DNA from: Chryseobacterium joostei
GTDB taxonomy: Bacteria > Bacteroidota > Bacteroidia > Flavobacteriales > Weeksellaceae
Assembly (NCBI RefSeq): GCF_003815775.1
Contig: NZ_CP033926.1
Coordinates: 2,666,001 to 2,730,000, forward strand
Reading direction: 5' to 3'
DNA length: 64,000 nt
The notes under the pieces: model-generated
What the model saw: only the letters and a program-made list of their open reading frames with translations
Databases searched by the model: none
Told to the model about the DNA's origin: nothing
Position numbers and translations under genes: made by a program
Shown here: one piece after another, positions 25,769 through 34,069 of the stretch
How the letters are laid out: each line of letters starts with the position of its first letter
Position numbering within the stretch: position 1 is the first letter of the stretch

Positions 25769-26485
25769 TTAAATAACGCTTTTAAGAACCCTAAGTTTAT
25801 GAGTATGTTTATTCATTTCTTTATTGAAAATTCCTGTAGAATCCAAAGTATCGATTCTTACTTTTCCTGATGCATGAATAATCTTCTGATTTTCCAGCAT
25901 AATTCCTACGTGGATAATCTTCCCATCAGCATTTTCAAAGAAAGCAAGATCACCCGGCTGGGTTTCTTCCACAAAGGTAAGCGCTTCGCCTACCTCAGCT
26001 TGTTGAGAAGCATCCCTAGGAAGTTTAATATTATGAATTTTATAAATCAGCTGTGTAAATCCGGAGCAGTCTACGGCAAAAAAGCTTTTGCCACCCCACA
26101 AATAGGGAACATTAAGGAATTCTTTTGATGCCAAAGCAATGCTTTCCCTTACGTCATGACTTCTTCTTGAGGCCACCACAGGAAATTCTACTTCAGATCC
26201 CATCGAAAGCAATGTTTTTCCATCATTCATCAATACGGAAGAAAAGTCCTCTGTAACCACAGTAACTTTTCTATTCGCCAGCTCTTCATCTGTTACAGGT
26301 TTTAGCTGTTTGGTATCCATCCATCCTTCATAGCCATCATAATGCATTTTTATTCTGGTCCAGTTTTTATTTACCTCCAGAATATCCGCGCTTTCTCCAA
26401 ACAATATTTCAGTAACAATTTCGGCTTTATCAGAACCTTCTGCACGAACCGGCGCTACTGTAACAATACAAATTCCTTTATTCAT
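25769..26485 (-). CDS. C40 family (NlpC/P60) peptidase with SH3 domains
   Basis: A 238-residue cell-wall endopeptidase. Two bacterial SH3-like domains (about residues 5-110) precede an NlpC/P60 domain with the catalytic Cys140 in VDCSGF, His in DGKIIHVGIM and a third His near IIHASG. Such enzymes, for example YkfC, cleave gamma-D-Glu-diamino-acid bonds in murein peptides. No clear signal peptide is visible (it begins NKGICIVTVAPVRAEGS), so a cytoplasmic dipeptidyl-peptidase VI role in murein recycling is more likely than secretion. It heads the run with DUF1648 and waaA. Confidence 0.9.
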   Translation of the reverse strand: MNKGICIVTVAPVRAEGSDKAEIVTEILFGESADILEVNKNWTRIKMHYDGYEGWMDTKQLKPVTDEELANRKVTVVTEDFSSVLMNDGKTLLSMGSEVEFPVVASRRSHDVRESIALASKEFLNVPYLWGGKSFFAVDCSGFTQLIYKIHNIKLPRDASQQAEVGEALTFVEETQPGDLAFFENADGKIIHVGIMLENQKIIHASGKVRIDTLDSTGIFNKEMNKHTHKLRVLKSVI

Positions 26486-26572
26486 TAACTCTAAATTAAA
26501 AGATTGAATAATTAAAAGATTAAAATATCACGATCTATAAACGTTTTGAATATTTAATCCTTTACTATTTAG

Positions 26573-27220
26573 TTACTTCCTGCGAAGAAAGTTTACTCCA
26601 TCACGCAAAGGTAGAATAAGATTTTCAAAATCATCGTCTTTTGCCACTAAATCATTTAATTCCTGGATAGACTGTGTAGATTTCAATTTTGGATTTTCCT
26701 CCAACACTTTTCCATACCACAGAACATTATCAAACATCACTACTGACCCTGATTTTGTATGAGGTTTTATTAATCTGAAATAGTCTGCATAGTTTTCCTT
26801 ATCTGCATCTACAAAGATTAAATCAAATACTTCATTCGTTTCCTTTAAAAACTCTTTCGCATCCTGAAGTTTAAAATCAATCTGATCCGCATATTCGCTG
26901 GATTCAAAATATTTTTTTGGAAGGTAAGCTAGATCTTCATTCACGTCCAATGTTGTGATTTTACCATCCTTTGCCAATCCCGAAGCAAGACACAAGGTAG
27001 CATAACCTGTGAAAGTTCCTATTTCAAGAACATTTTTAGGCTGCAACATTTGAGAAATAATAGTTAATAATCTCCCCTGCTGATATCCAGAGATCATGTG
27101 CGGTTGTGTTGTCTTCTGATAAGTTTCTCTTCTCAGCTTTTTCAGAATTTCAGATTCCGAAGAAGCATGCGATTCCAAATACCTATCCATTTCAGGATTC
27201 TTTTCTTCAAAAAAACTCAT
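26573..27220 (-). CDS. O-methyltransferase (class I SAM-dependent)
   Basis: A 215-residue methyltransferase of the catechol/caffeoyl-CoA O-methyltransferase type. The SAM motif I is VLEIGTFTGYATL, and FVDADKENYADYF and FDNVLWYGKV supply the metal and SAM-binding acidic residues. Length is standard. Substrate unknown. Its own TAAATTTG promoter element lies 16 bases upstream, and an 87-base gap separates it from the NlpC/P60 gene. Confidence 0.9.
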   Translation of the reverse strand: MSFFEEKNPEMDRYLESHASSESEILKKLRRETYQKTTQPHMISGYQQGRLLTIISQMLQPKNVLEIGTFTGYATLCLASGLAKDGKITTLDVNEDLAYLPKKYFESSEYADQIDFKLQDAKEFLKETNEVFDLIFVDADKENYADYFRLIKPHTKSGSVVMFDNVLWYGKVLEENPKLKSTQSIQELNDLVAKDDDFENLILPLRDGVNFLRRK

Positions 27221-27236
27221 ACAATTTTAATTTAAA

Positions 27237-27244
27237 CAAATTTA
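27237..27244 (-). promoter_or_regulatory. Promoter -7 element of the O-methyltransferase gene
   Basis: Minus-strand TAAATTTG, 16 bases before the ATG. Confidence 0.5.
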
Positions 27245-27333
27245 AGAATTTTAAAACTTCTTTTTGAATAACATATTGAAACAAAAAAAGAGAGAAATCA
27301 ATCTCTCTTCTCTTATATATACTTATTTAATTA

Positions 27334-27492
27334 TTAATAAGCAATGCAATACTCTCCTTTTCCTCCACATACCCATCCCGGACAGCAGTCACTAGTTCTT
27401 TGACAAATAATCTGAGGATTACAATAGTCATCGCCTAGAGAACCTTGTACATTTTTCATTTTTTCTCTTGAAAGTTTTTGTAGATTTTTCAT
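27334..27492 (-). CDS. Bacteriocin-like cysteine-rich peptide precursor (knottin-type spacing)
   Basis: A 52-residue peptide found by reading the gap. The first 17 residues, KNLQKLSREKMKNVQG after Met, look like the Gly-ended leader found on many small Chryseobacterium bacteriocin-like peptides, with GS in place of GG at the cut site. The rest holds six cysteines at 24, 30, 36, 37, 42 and 49, spaced C-x5-C-x5-CC-x4-C-x6-C. That C-C-CC-C-C frame is the classic inhibitor-cystine-knot order. I infer export by a leader-cutting transporter and a disulfide-rich mature peptide. No transporter or immunity gene is adjacent, and there is no clear TAnnTTTG element upstream. Confidence 0.75.
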   Translation of the reverse strand: MKNLQKLSREKMKNVQGSLGDDYCNPQIICQRTSDCCPGWVCGGKGEYCIAY

Positions 27493-27640
27493 AGTAATAA
27501 TTTGTTGATTTAGCTTTCCTACTCTATAAGATTTTCGGATACCTCTTTATGTTATTTCCTTTTAAGGAGAATTAAATATACGCATTATTTTATAAACCAA
27601 AGAATTAGAATTCAGAAAAGCTATTAACAACAATACTCAT

Positions 27641-27699
27641 TATAGGGAAAAACCCCATATGAAATACCGTGAAAATACGGATGTTTTTTCTGTGGTATT
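27641..27699. promoter_or_regulatory. Operator-like inverted repeats
   Basis: Three nested signals lie just upstream of a promoter: GGG-aaaaa-CCC (27645-27655), CCGT-gaaaat-ACGG (27667-27680) and an outer AATACC...GGTATT pair (27663-27668 and 27694-27699). They look like binding sites for a regulator. Confidence 0.45.
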
Positions 27700-27704
27700 A
27701 GTTA

Positions 27705-27712
27705 TAAGTTTG
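27705..27712 (+). promoter_or_regulatory. Promoter -7 element of the small basic peptide gene
   Basis: TAAGTTTG, matching TAnnTTTG, 39 bases before the ATG at 27752 and immediately after the inverted repeats. Confidence 0.55.
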
Positions 27713-27751
27713 CAGAGAGAACAAAGGGGTAAAAACACTAAGAGAAACAAA

Positions 27752-27907
27752 ATGATTGCAGGAGAGACACAAACTAACCATGGGAATCAAAAAATCGTAT
27801 CACCAAAAAGTGGTACGAAGTCTTCTGCAAAAAAAACCAAGACTGAAATATCCAATTCATTTTTACAGCGAATTATTTCTCTTTTAAAAAAAGAAGAATT
27901 AATTTGA
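27752..27907 (+). CDS. Small basic protein, unknown
   Basis: A 51-residue basic, Ser/Thr/Lys-rich protein (IAGETQTNHGNQKIVSPKSG at the start, a possible amphipathic helix FLQRIISLLKKEE at the end). The start at 27752 follows AGAGAAACAAA and lies downstream of a TAAGTTTG promoter element. The frame opens as far as 27659, but that would place the start inside the operator-like repeats. A strong terminator follows nine bases after the stop, so a short transcript of about 230 bases is well bounded. It could be a peptide gene or a small RNA. No family recognised. Confidence 0.5.
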   Translation: MIAGETQTNHGNQKIVSPKSGTKSSAKKTKTEISNSFLQRIISLLKKEELI

Positions 27908-27916
27908 TTAAAAAAA

Positions 27917-27938
27917 AATCCCGAATTGCTTCGGGATT
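27917..27938. terminator. Bidirectional terminator
   Basis: A 9-bp stem AATCCCGAA/TTCGGGATT with a four-base loop and T runs on both strands, between the small gene and the convergent OmpA-type gene. Confidence 0.85.
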
Positions 27939-27972
27939 TTTTTTATTAAGATTTGATTATTTCTCTATCTGA

Positions 27973-28806
27973 TTATTTCTTTGGAGCAATATCCATCAGT
28001 TTCATAAACTCATCCAGCTTAGGCATGATGATAATTTCTGTTCTTCTGTTTTCAGCTCTACCGGAAACACTCATGTTTGTAGCTTTAGGATTGTATTCAG
28101 AACGTCCTCCCGCTGTAATTCTTGCAGGATCTACACCAAACTGAGTCTGAAGAACTTTAGCAACAGAGGTACCTCTTAATGCAGAAAGATCCCAGTTATC
28201 TCTTGGCAGGTTTGGAGAATTTAATGCAGCATTATCTGTATTTCCTTCAATCAATACAGAATATTTATCATAATCATTAATTACCTTCGCAACTTTACCT
28301 AACACTTCCTGAGCTGCAGGCAAAATGTTGTAATCTCCTGTTTTGTATAACATTTTATCTGAAAGGGAGATCATTACTACACCTTTCAATACCTTCACCT
28401 GTACATCCTCATCTGATACATTATCCAAAGATCTCTTCAGTTTGTTAGACAATGCAAGGTTCAAACTGTCATTTTTAGCATTACTAGAAATCAACTGCTT
28501 AATATAAGTGTTAGAAGCATTAATTTCCCCTACCAGCTTATCAATGTTAGCAGAACTTTTCCCTGTATTTGAAAGACACGCATCAAGTGATGACTTTAAA
28601 GCATCATGTTGGCTTTTCAACAAATTGTTTTCACCTGTCAATGCAGAGTTTTGGGATTTTAGATCCTGAATTTCTCTCTGTCTTTCTCCGATATTTTCAA
28701 TACACTGCTTATAGTTACTACTCAAGGCATCATATTGTTTCTTGCTCACACAAGAAGTCATTCCCAACGCCATTGCAGAAACTGCTAAAACTTTAAAAAT
28801 CTTCAT
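27973..28806 (-). CDS. OmpA family lipoprotein
   Basis: A 277-residue outer-membrane-anchored protein. A signal peptide ends near GMTSC (Cys19), which fits a lipoprotein. A coiled coil (about 25-100, regular SQNSALTGENNLLKSQHDAL pattern) precedes the peptidoglycan-binding OmpA C-terminal domain (about 140-265) with VLIEGNTDN, WDLSALRGTSVAKVL and GRAENRRTEI. It probably links the outer membrane to murein. It is monocistronic, divergent from tilS, with a TAACTTTG promoter element 22 bases upstream. Confidence 0.92.
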   Translation of the reverse strand: MKIFKVLAVSAMALGMTSCVSKKQYDALSSNYKQCIENIGERQREIQDLKSQNSALTGENNLLKSQHDALKSSLDACLSNTGKSSANIDKLVGEINASNTYIKQLISSNAKNDSLNLALSNKLKRSLDNVSDEDVQVKVLKGVVMISLSDKMLYKTGDYNILPAAQEVLGKVAKVINDYDKYSVLIEGNTDNAALNSPNLPRDNWDLSALRGTSVAKVLQTQFGVDPARITAGGRSEYNPKATNMSVSGRAENRRTEIIIMPKLDEFMKLMDIAPKK

Positions 28807-28828
28807 AAGTAATCATTTTTAGACTACT

Positions 28829-28836
28829 CAAAGTTA
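28829..28836 (-). promoter_or_regulatory. Promoter -7 element of the OmpA-type gene
   Basis: Minus-strand TAACTTTG, back to back with the tilS promoter. Confidence 0.5.
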
Positions 28837-28862
28837 GGGAAATTCAATTGAATTATATGGTT

Positions 28863-28870
28863 TATCTTTG
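28863..28870 (+). promoter_or_regulatory. Promoter -7 element of tilS
   Basis: TATCTTTG, 23 bases before the tilS ATG. Confidence 0.55.
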
Positions 28871-28893
28871 CATAAAAGAAATTCTCAACATAT

Positions 28894-30243
28894 ATGTTGA
28901 AAAAATTAAGCTTTAAAAGCCAATTAGAAAATCTTGTTCACAACCCTGAAAATCACACCTATCTTCTAGCTGTGAGCGGAGGAGCTGACTCTATGGTTCT
29001 AGCCTCTTTATTTCAGGATTTAATGTACAATACACAAGGTAAAGAGCACTCATTTCAAATTGCCCACATCAATTATAAACTTCGCGGAAAAGATTCAGAC
29101 CTTGATCAAAAGGTAGTACAGGATTTTTGTGAGAAAAATCATATTAAATTCCATTTGTATGAAGTTTCGGAAAAGGATCAAAAACCGGAAAATTCTATTC
29201 AGCTTTGGGCAAGGGAGCTGCGCTATGCATTTTTCAAAGAAATCCAGCAAAAGGAAAAACTGGAATTTCTCGTTACAGCTCATCATTTGAACGATCAGTT
29301 GGAAACATTTATTATTAATCTTTCAAAAGCGGCAGGCATTAAAGGATTAAGTGGAATACCTTCCAATGCAAATTGTATACTCCGTCCCCTGTTAAGCTTT
29401 TCAAAAAAAGAAATTTATCAGTTCGCGGAACAAAATAATATTGAGTTTCGAGAAGATCTTTCCAATAAAAAAAGTGATTACCTGAGGAATAAAATCAGGA
29501 ATGAAATCGTTCCAAAGCTACAGGAGACGAATGATCACTTTCTGGAAAACTTCAAAAAGAGTTCTTTTTATCTGAACCAGGCCAACGATTTTGTTCAAAA
29601 TCAAATCCAGGAAATAGAAAATAAGCTTATGGTATTTAACCAAGAGCACAAAATATTATCAAAGGAAAAGCTGGATCAGGAAAGCGATTTTGTCAAGTTT
29701 GAAATTTTAAAAAAATACGGGTTCAATCAGGAAGAAGAAATTCCTAAGATTTTCAAGGCAGAAAACAACAGTTCTTTTTTTTCTAAAGAGTATCAGTTGA
29801 TTGTCAACAGAAATGAATTGATCTTTATTGATAGAAACCACAAACAGGAAATCAATCATAAAACTCTACTGATCGATCATTTTGATTTTTCAGAAAACCA
29901 GATCGGTATTAACATTCCGAATTCTATTGAAGACATTGATGGAATCGATAAGAATTTTGAATGGGACTTTGATGCTGAAAAACTTCACTTCCCGCTGCAT
30001 TTAAGAAAACAGCAGGATGGTGATGAATTTTTCCCGACAGGTTTTTCAGGGAAAAAGAAAGTTTCTAAGTTTTTTAGGGACGAAAAATTATCTATTTTAG
30101 CGAGGCAAAAAATTTGGATACTGACTGACAGTAACAATTCCGTACTTGGAGTATTACCTTTCAGACAGGATAGAAGATATGCAAAGGATGAGAAAACAAA
30201 ATGTATTCTCAAAATTTTTAATGAAACGAAAAATGAAATTTAG
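28894..30243 (+). CDS. tilS: tRNA(Ile)-lysidine synthase
   Basis: A 449-residue N-type PP-loop ATPase that converts C34 of the CAU-anticodon tRNA-Ile to lysidine, so that it reads AUA. The PP-loop is SGGADS (residues 28-33). HINYKLRGKDSD and TAHHLNDQLETFIINLSKAAG are typical of TilS, and the C-terminal substrate-binding domains end with the LPFRQDRRYAKD region. Its 3' end overlaps the DsbD-type gene start, so the two are coupled. Confidence 0.95.
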   Translation: MLKKLSFKSQLENLVHNPENHTYLLAVSGGADSMVLASLFQDLMYNTQGKEHSFQIAHINYKLRGKDSDLDQKVVQDFCEKNHIKFHLYEVSEKDQKPENSIQLWARELRYAFFKEIQQKEKLEFLVTAHHLNDQLETFIINLSKAAGIKGLSGIPSNANCILRPLLSFSKKEIYQFAEQNNIEFREDLSNKKSDYLRNKIRNEIVPKLQETNDHFLENFKKSSFYLNQANDFVQNQIQEIENKLMVFNQEHKILSKEKLDQESDFVKFEILKKYGFNQEEEIPKIFKAENNSSFFSKEYQLIVNRNELIFIDRNHKQEINHKTLLIDHFDFSENQIGINIPNSIEDIDGIDKNFEWDFDAEKLHFPLHLRKQQDGDEFFPTGFSGKKKVSKFFRDEKLSILARQKIWILTDSNNSVLGVLPFRQDRRYAKDEKTKCILKIFNETKNEI

Positions 30244-32299
30244 AAATTGGTTTTTATTAATTCTACTATTTTTAGCAACAGGAATCAACGCACAGATTAA
30301 GAATCCTGTAAAGTTTAAATTCACTGTTAATGATCTGGGCAATAACCAGTATGAAGCAGTTCTGAATGCTACTATGGAAAGTGGCTGGCATATTTACTCC
30401 AAGGATCTTCCTGAAGACACAGGAATCCCGACTGAGTATAAGGTTTCGGGAAAAAATATTGAACTTATAGGAAAGTTTACCGAGGTTGGTAAAAAGCATG
30501 AAGAATTTTCTGAAGCTTTTGGCGGAACCATTGTTTATTATTCCAACTCGGCCGGATTCAAGCAGAAATTCAAGCTAAAGGATCCTACAAAACCAGCGGA
30601 AGTTATTTCTGAAATCACCTATCAAACTTGTGACGACAGAGTTTGTCTTGCTCCAAATACATTAGAATTCAATCAGAAAGTTACTCCCAAAGGAGCAACT
30701 GAAGAGGCTGCGACTGAAGAAGTAACAGCAGCAAAAGATTCTGTAAAAACTCTAGAAACCGTTACTGAAAACCCAACAAAGGCAGAAGCAACACTTACTG
30801 AGACATCAAAATTAGATCCAAAGCAGTTAAAAATTGAAACACTGGACTTCAAAAATCCATTAACAGATTGCGGAACAGCTACTACCCAAGTGGAGGAAAA
30901 CTATTGGACTTATTTATTCCTTGGTTTCATTGGAGGATTAATTGCGCTTTTAACACCATGTGTTTTTCCTATGATCCCTTTAACTGTTTCATTCTTTACG
31001 AAGGGTAGCAAGGACAAGGCAAAAGGTAAAAGAGATGCAATAATCTATGGATTTTTCATTCTTCTTATTTTCGTTTTATTGAGTATTCCATTCCACATTA
31101 TTGATGGAATTGCCGGAAATATCTTCAATGAGATCTCAACGAGCGTATGGCTGAATATTGCTTTCTTTATTATATTTATCTTCTTTGCCGGAAGTTTCTT
31201 CGGGTATTATGATATTACATTGCCTAGTTCAATTGCCAACAAATCATCAAGAGCTGAAGAGGCAGGAGGAATCATTGGTATTTTCTTCATGGCACTTACA
31301 CTGGTTATTGTTTCTTTCTCTTGTACAGGCCCTATTTTGGGAAGTTTATTGGGAAGTGCAGTAACAGGATCATCCAATGTTCCGATGTTATTAACATTTG
31401 CATTGGCAGGATTTGGGTTAGCATGGGCTATTGTTTTCGGACTATTGGCTTTATTCCCGCAAGCTTTACAAAGTCTTCCAAAATCAGGAGGATGGATGAA
31501 CACGGTAAAAGTGATTTTAGGTTTCGTAGAATTAGCTTTAGCTTTAAAATTCTTATCTAAGGCAGATTTGGTATCTAAAACGTTCTTCTTAAAAAGAGAG
31601 CTTTTCATCGCCATATGGATTATCATTGCTTTAGGATTAACTTTATATTTATTTGGATTAATCAAATTCCCACACGATGACAAAAAGCCTAAAATCTCCA
31701 TTACAAGAAAAATATTGGGGGCATTGGGAATCGGTTTTGTGATCTACCTGATCCAAGGATTAATTCCATCTGACCGTCCAAAACTTCAGTTATTAAGCGG
31801 AATCTTGCCTCCATTGAATGTAAGCTACTTCCATGATGAAAAAGACGGAATTTTAGGAATGCATCCGGAACATGACTTTTTCAAGGCTATTGAAATTGCT
31901 AAAAAGGAAAACAAACCTATCTTAATAGACTTTACCGGCTATGGCTGTGAAAACTGTAGAAAAATGGAAGAGTTTGTATGGAGCGAGCCGGATATTTTAC
32001 CGGTCTTACAAAATGATGTTGTTTTAGCTTCTCTATATGTGGACGACAAGGAAGAACTTCCTGAGGATCAAAAAACAAAGATTGATCTTGGAGAAGGACA
32101 AATTAAAAAGGTAAAAACAATTGGTGACAGATGGAGCTTATTCCAACAGGTTAACTTTAATAATAACTCTCAGCCGCACTATGTTTTAATAACTCCTGAC
32201 GGAAAAGTAATCAACACCCCGGTTTCTGGTTACATGCCAAAAAAGGACTTTAAGAAGTTCCTTGAATGCGGAGTAAATTTCTATAAAAAAAGTAAGTAA
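30221..32299 (+). CDS. Protein-disulfide reductase DsbD family
   Basis: About 692 residues. A signal sequence (FRNWFLLILLFLATGINAQ) leads to a periplasmic DsbD N-terminal domain with GWHIYSKDLP and the Cys pair in YQTCDDRVCLAP. A membrane domain of about eight helices carries the redox Cys in LLTPCVFPMIPLT and VSFSCTGPILG. A C-terminal thioredoxin-like domain has the active site GYGCENCRKMEEF. It passes electrons from cytoplasmic thioredoxin to periplasmic disulfides. Start may be 30221 or 30233; both fall inside the tilS end (overlap up to 23 bases). A longer frame from 30146 lacks a credible signal peptide. Confidence 0.92.
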   Translation: MKRKMKFRNWFLLILLFLATGINAQIKNPVKFKFTVNDLGNNQYEAVLNATMESGWHIYSKDLPEDTGIPTEYKVSGKNIELIGKFTEVGKKHEEFSEAFGGTIVYYSNSAGFKQKFKLKDPTKPAEVISEITYQTCDDRVCLAPNTLEFNQKVTPKGATEEAATEEVTAAKDSVKTLETVTENPTKAEATLTETSKLDPKQLKIETLDFKNPLTDCGTATTQVEENYWTYLFLGFIGGLIALLTPCVFPMIPLTVSFFTKGSKDKAKGKRDAIIYGFFILLIFVLLSIPFHIIDGIAGNIFNEISTSVWLNIAFFIIFIFFAGSFFGYYDITLPSSIANKSSRAEEAGGIIGIFFMALTLVIVSFSCTGPILGSLLGSAVTGSSNVPMLLTFALAGFGLAWAIVFGLLALFPQALQSLPKSGGWMNTVKVILGFVELALALKFLSKADLVSKTFFLKRELFIAIWIIIALGLTLYLFGLIKFPHDDKKPKISITRKILGALGIGFVIYLIQGLIPSDRPKLQLLSGILPPLNVSYFHDEKDGILGMHPEHDFFKAIEIAKKENKPILIDFTGYGCENCRKMEEFVWSEPDILPVLQNDVVLASLYVDDKEELPEDQKTKIDLGEGQIKKVKTIGDRWSLFQQVNFNNNSQPHYVLITPDGKVINTPVSGYMPKKDFKKFLECGVNFYKKSK

Positions 32300-32318
32300 A
32301 TCATTTACATAAATCTCT

Positions 32319-32348
32319 AAACTCACACTTTTCAGTGTGAGTTTTTTT
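32319..32348 (+). terminator. Terminator of the tilS/DsbD transcript
   Basis: A 10-bp stem AAACTCACAC/GTGTGAGTTT with a six-base loop and a T run. Confidence 0.85.
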
Positions 32349-32575
32349 ATGACTAAAAATAAAATTAGTAACAGAAAATAAACAAGGAACTCTTTTTGCC
32401 AATCACAACCTTAATACATTGACTTTAACATTATTTAAGTGTAATCATTTAATAAAAATGAATATTTATTAAATATTTTAAATTTTAGGTATGAACTTTG
32501 TATCAATTCATCAAAATCACGATCGAGTTTTTAAAGTTTTCATCAAATACCGTTTAACATTTTAAAATATTAATT

Positions 32576-33100
32576 ATGGCTGAAGTAATTGCACAAGAAA
32601 AGCAGGGCAGCAAGCAAAAGAAAAAATTAATCAGAGTAGACATGACTCCCATGGTAGATTTGGGATTTCTACTGATCACTTTCTTTATGTTCACAACCAA
32701 TTTTACAAAACCCAATGTAATGGATTTGGGACTACCGGCAAAAGATCCCAACCCAAATCCTATTAATATTCCCGTTATTGGAGACAAAAACCAGGTCACA
32801 TTTATCCTTGGAAAAGACAACCGGGTATTTTATCACCAAAGCAATGAGAAAGATCTCAATACCACAAATCTTAAGGAAACTGACTTTAGTGGAATAAAAA
32901 TCTCTAAAATCATTGCTGAAGCTTATAAAAATGCTCCTAAACCAAATAAATTCACTGTTATAGTGAAGCCTACTGATGAGGCCAATTATAAAAACTTTGT
33001 AGATATGCTGGATAATCTGGCTATTTCCAAAAAAGAACGCTATGGTGTTACAGACATCAAACCTTGGGAAACAAAAATTTACAAGGAATTAACTCAATAA
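32576..33100 (+). CDS. Orphan ExbD/TolR biopolymer transporter
   Basis: A 174-residue ExbD with the helix motif TPMVDLGFLLITFFMF identical to the operon copy at 15643-16209. It also matches it at TKPNVMDLGLPAK, KDNRVF, FTVIVKPTD and RYGVTDIKPWE. The two are clearly recent paralogues. It has no ExbB or TonB beside it, and its own terminator follows. It could exchange into the main stator complex or serve a different one. Upstream 32349-32575 is AT-rich with no clear TAnnTTTG element. Confidence 0.92.
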   Translation: MAEVIAQEKQGSKQKKKLIRVDMTPMVDLGFLLITFFMFTTNFTKPNVMDLGLPAKDPNPNPINIPVIGDKNQVTFILGKDNRVFYHQSNEKDLNTTNLKETDFSGIKISKIIAEAYKNAPKPNKFTVIVKPTDEANYKNFVDMLDNLAISKKERYGVTDIKPWETKIYKELTQ

Positions 33101-33107
33101 AAGATAA

Positions 33108-33135
33108 AGGGCATTTTTAAAATGCTCTTTTTTTG
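33108..33135 (+). terminator. Terminator of the orphan exbD
   Basis: Stem around GCATTT/AAATGC extended by a wobble pair (33108-33127), followed by a seven-T run. Confidence 0.7.
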
Positions 33136-33211
33136 TTTACATTTGAAAGTAAAATCTATTCGCAGTATGCCTTTACTTCATACAAGGTAAACTGTATTAT
33201 TTTAACTTTTA

Positions 33212-33219
33212 TAATTTTG
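33212..33219 (+). promoter_or_regulatory. Promoter -7 element of the hydrolase gene
   Basis: TAATTTTG, five bases before the ATG at 33225. A second match, TACATTTG, lies at 33138-33145. Confidence 0.4.
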
Positions 33220-33224
33220 AAATC

Positions 33225-34007
33225 ATGCTGAACTTTGAAAGAAAAGGAAACGGAAAAGAAACATTAGTACTCCTTCATGGCTTTATGGAAAATCTATCTA
33301 TATGGAGTGATATGGAACCACATCTTTCCAAGAATTTTTCACTGTTGAAAATTGATCTTCCCGGACATGGGCAGTCTGATATCCTTGGAGAAATTCATAC
33401 CATGGAACTGATGGCTGATGAAGTAAAAAAAGTCCTGGATAATCAAAATCTAGAAAAAGTACACTTATTGGGACATTCTATGGGAGGATATACTTCATTA
33501 GCTTTTGCTGAAAAGTACCCCAATACGTTAAAAAGTTTAACCTTATTTTTTTCAACCTATTTTGCAGATGATGAAGAAAAAAAACAACAGCGTATAAAAA
33601 GCTACAGGATCATCAAGGATGCGTTTGCTCATTATGCACGAGCCGGAGTTCCTAACCTGTTTAATCCCAATGAAAGGGATATTCTGGAGGGTAAAATTGA
33701 AACAGCACTTGAAACAGCACTTTCCACAAATAATATGGGAGCCCTTGCCTGCGTAAAAGGAATGGTAGAGAGAACTGATAAAAAGCACATCATGGAAAAT
33801 CTGGAAGCCAAAATTTTAGTACTGGCCGGAAAGCACGACAATGCTGTAAAAACAGATGTTACCATTAAGAATCTTCCGGACAGAACAAATATAAAATCCT
33901 ACATCTTAGATTGCGGTCACAACGGACATTGGGAGAAACCGGGTATTTGTGCGGAAATTATCAATACTGAGCTTCTTCATAATCTTCCTAAAAAACTGGT
34001 TCTATAA
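33225..34007 (+). CDS. Alpha/beta hydrolase
   Basis: A 260-residue cytoplasmic alpha/beta-fold hydrolase. The oxyanion region is LLHGFMENLSIW, the nucleophile elbow GHSMGG has Ser85, and the late His lies in DCGHNGHWEKPG. The acid is probably in LAGKHDNAV. The overall pattern fits small esterases of the MhpC/YbfF type. Substrate unknown. The patatin gene follows 62 bases later on the same strand. Confidence 0.9.
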   Translation: MLNFERKGNGKETLVLLHGFMENLSIWSDMEPHLSKNFSLLKIDLPGHGQSDILGEIHTMELMADEVKKVLDNQNLEKVHLLGHSMGGYTSLAFAEKYPNTLKSLTLFFSTYFADDEEKKQQRIKSYRIIKDAFAHYARAGVPNLFNPNERDILEGKIETALETALSTNNMGALACVKGMVERTDKKHIMENLEAKILVLAGKHDNAVKTDVTIKNLPDRTNIKSYILDCGHNGHWEKPGICAEIINTELLHNLPKKLVL

Positions 34008-34069
34008 GGTTCGGAACAAAGAATTTTTCATAAAAAATGCGGTATATTAGTAAAGAATAATTTTTAGAA

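Noticed and set aside
27659..27751. Longer 82-codon version of the small basic protein
   Set aside because: Its start would lie inside the operator-like repeats and upstream of the TAAGTTTG promoter element; the ATG at 27752 is better placed.
32349..32575. Possible promoter or small RNA upstream of the orphan exbD
   Set aside because: No TAnnTTTG element or stable hairpin was found; AT richness alone is not evidence.
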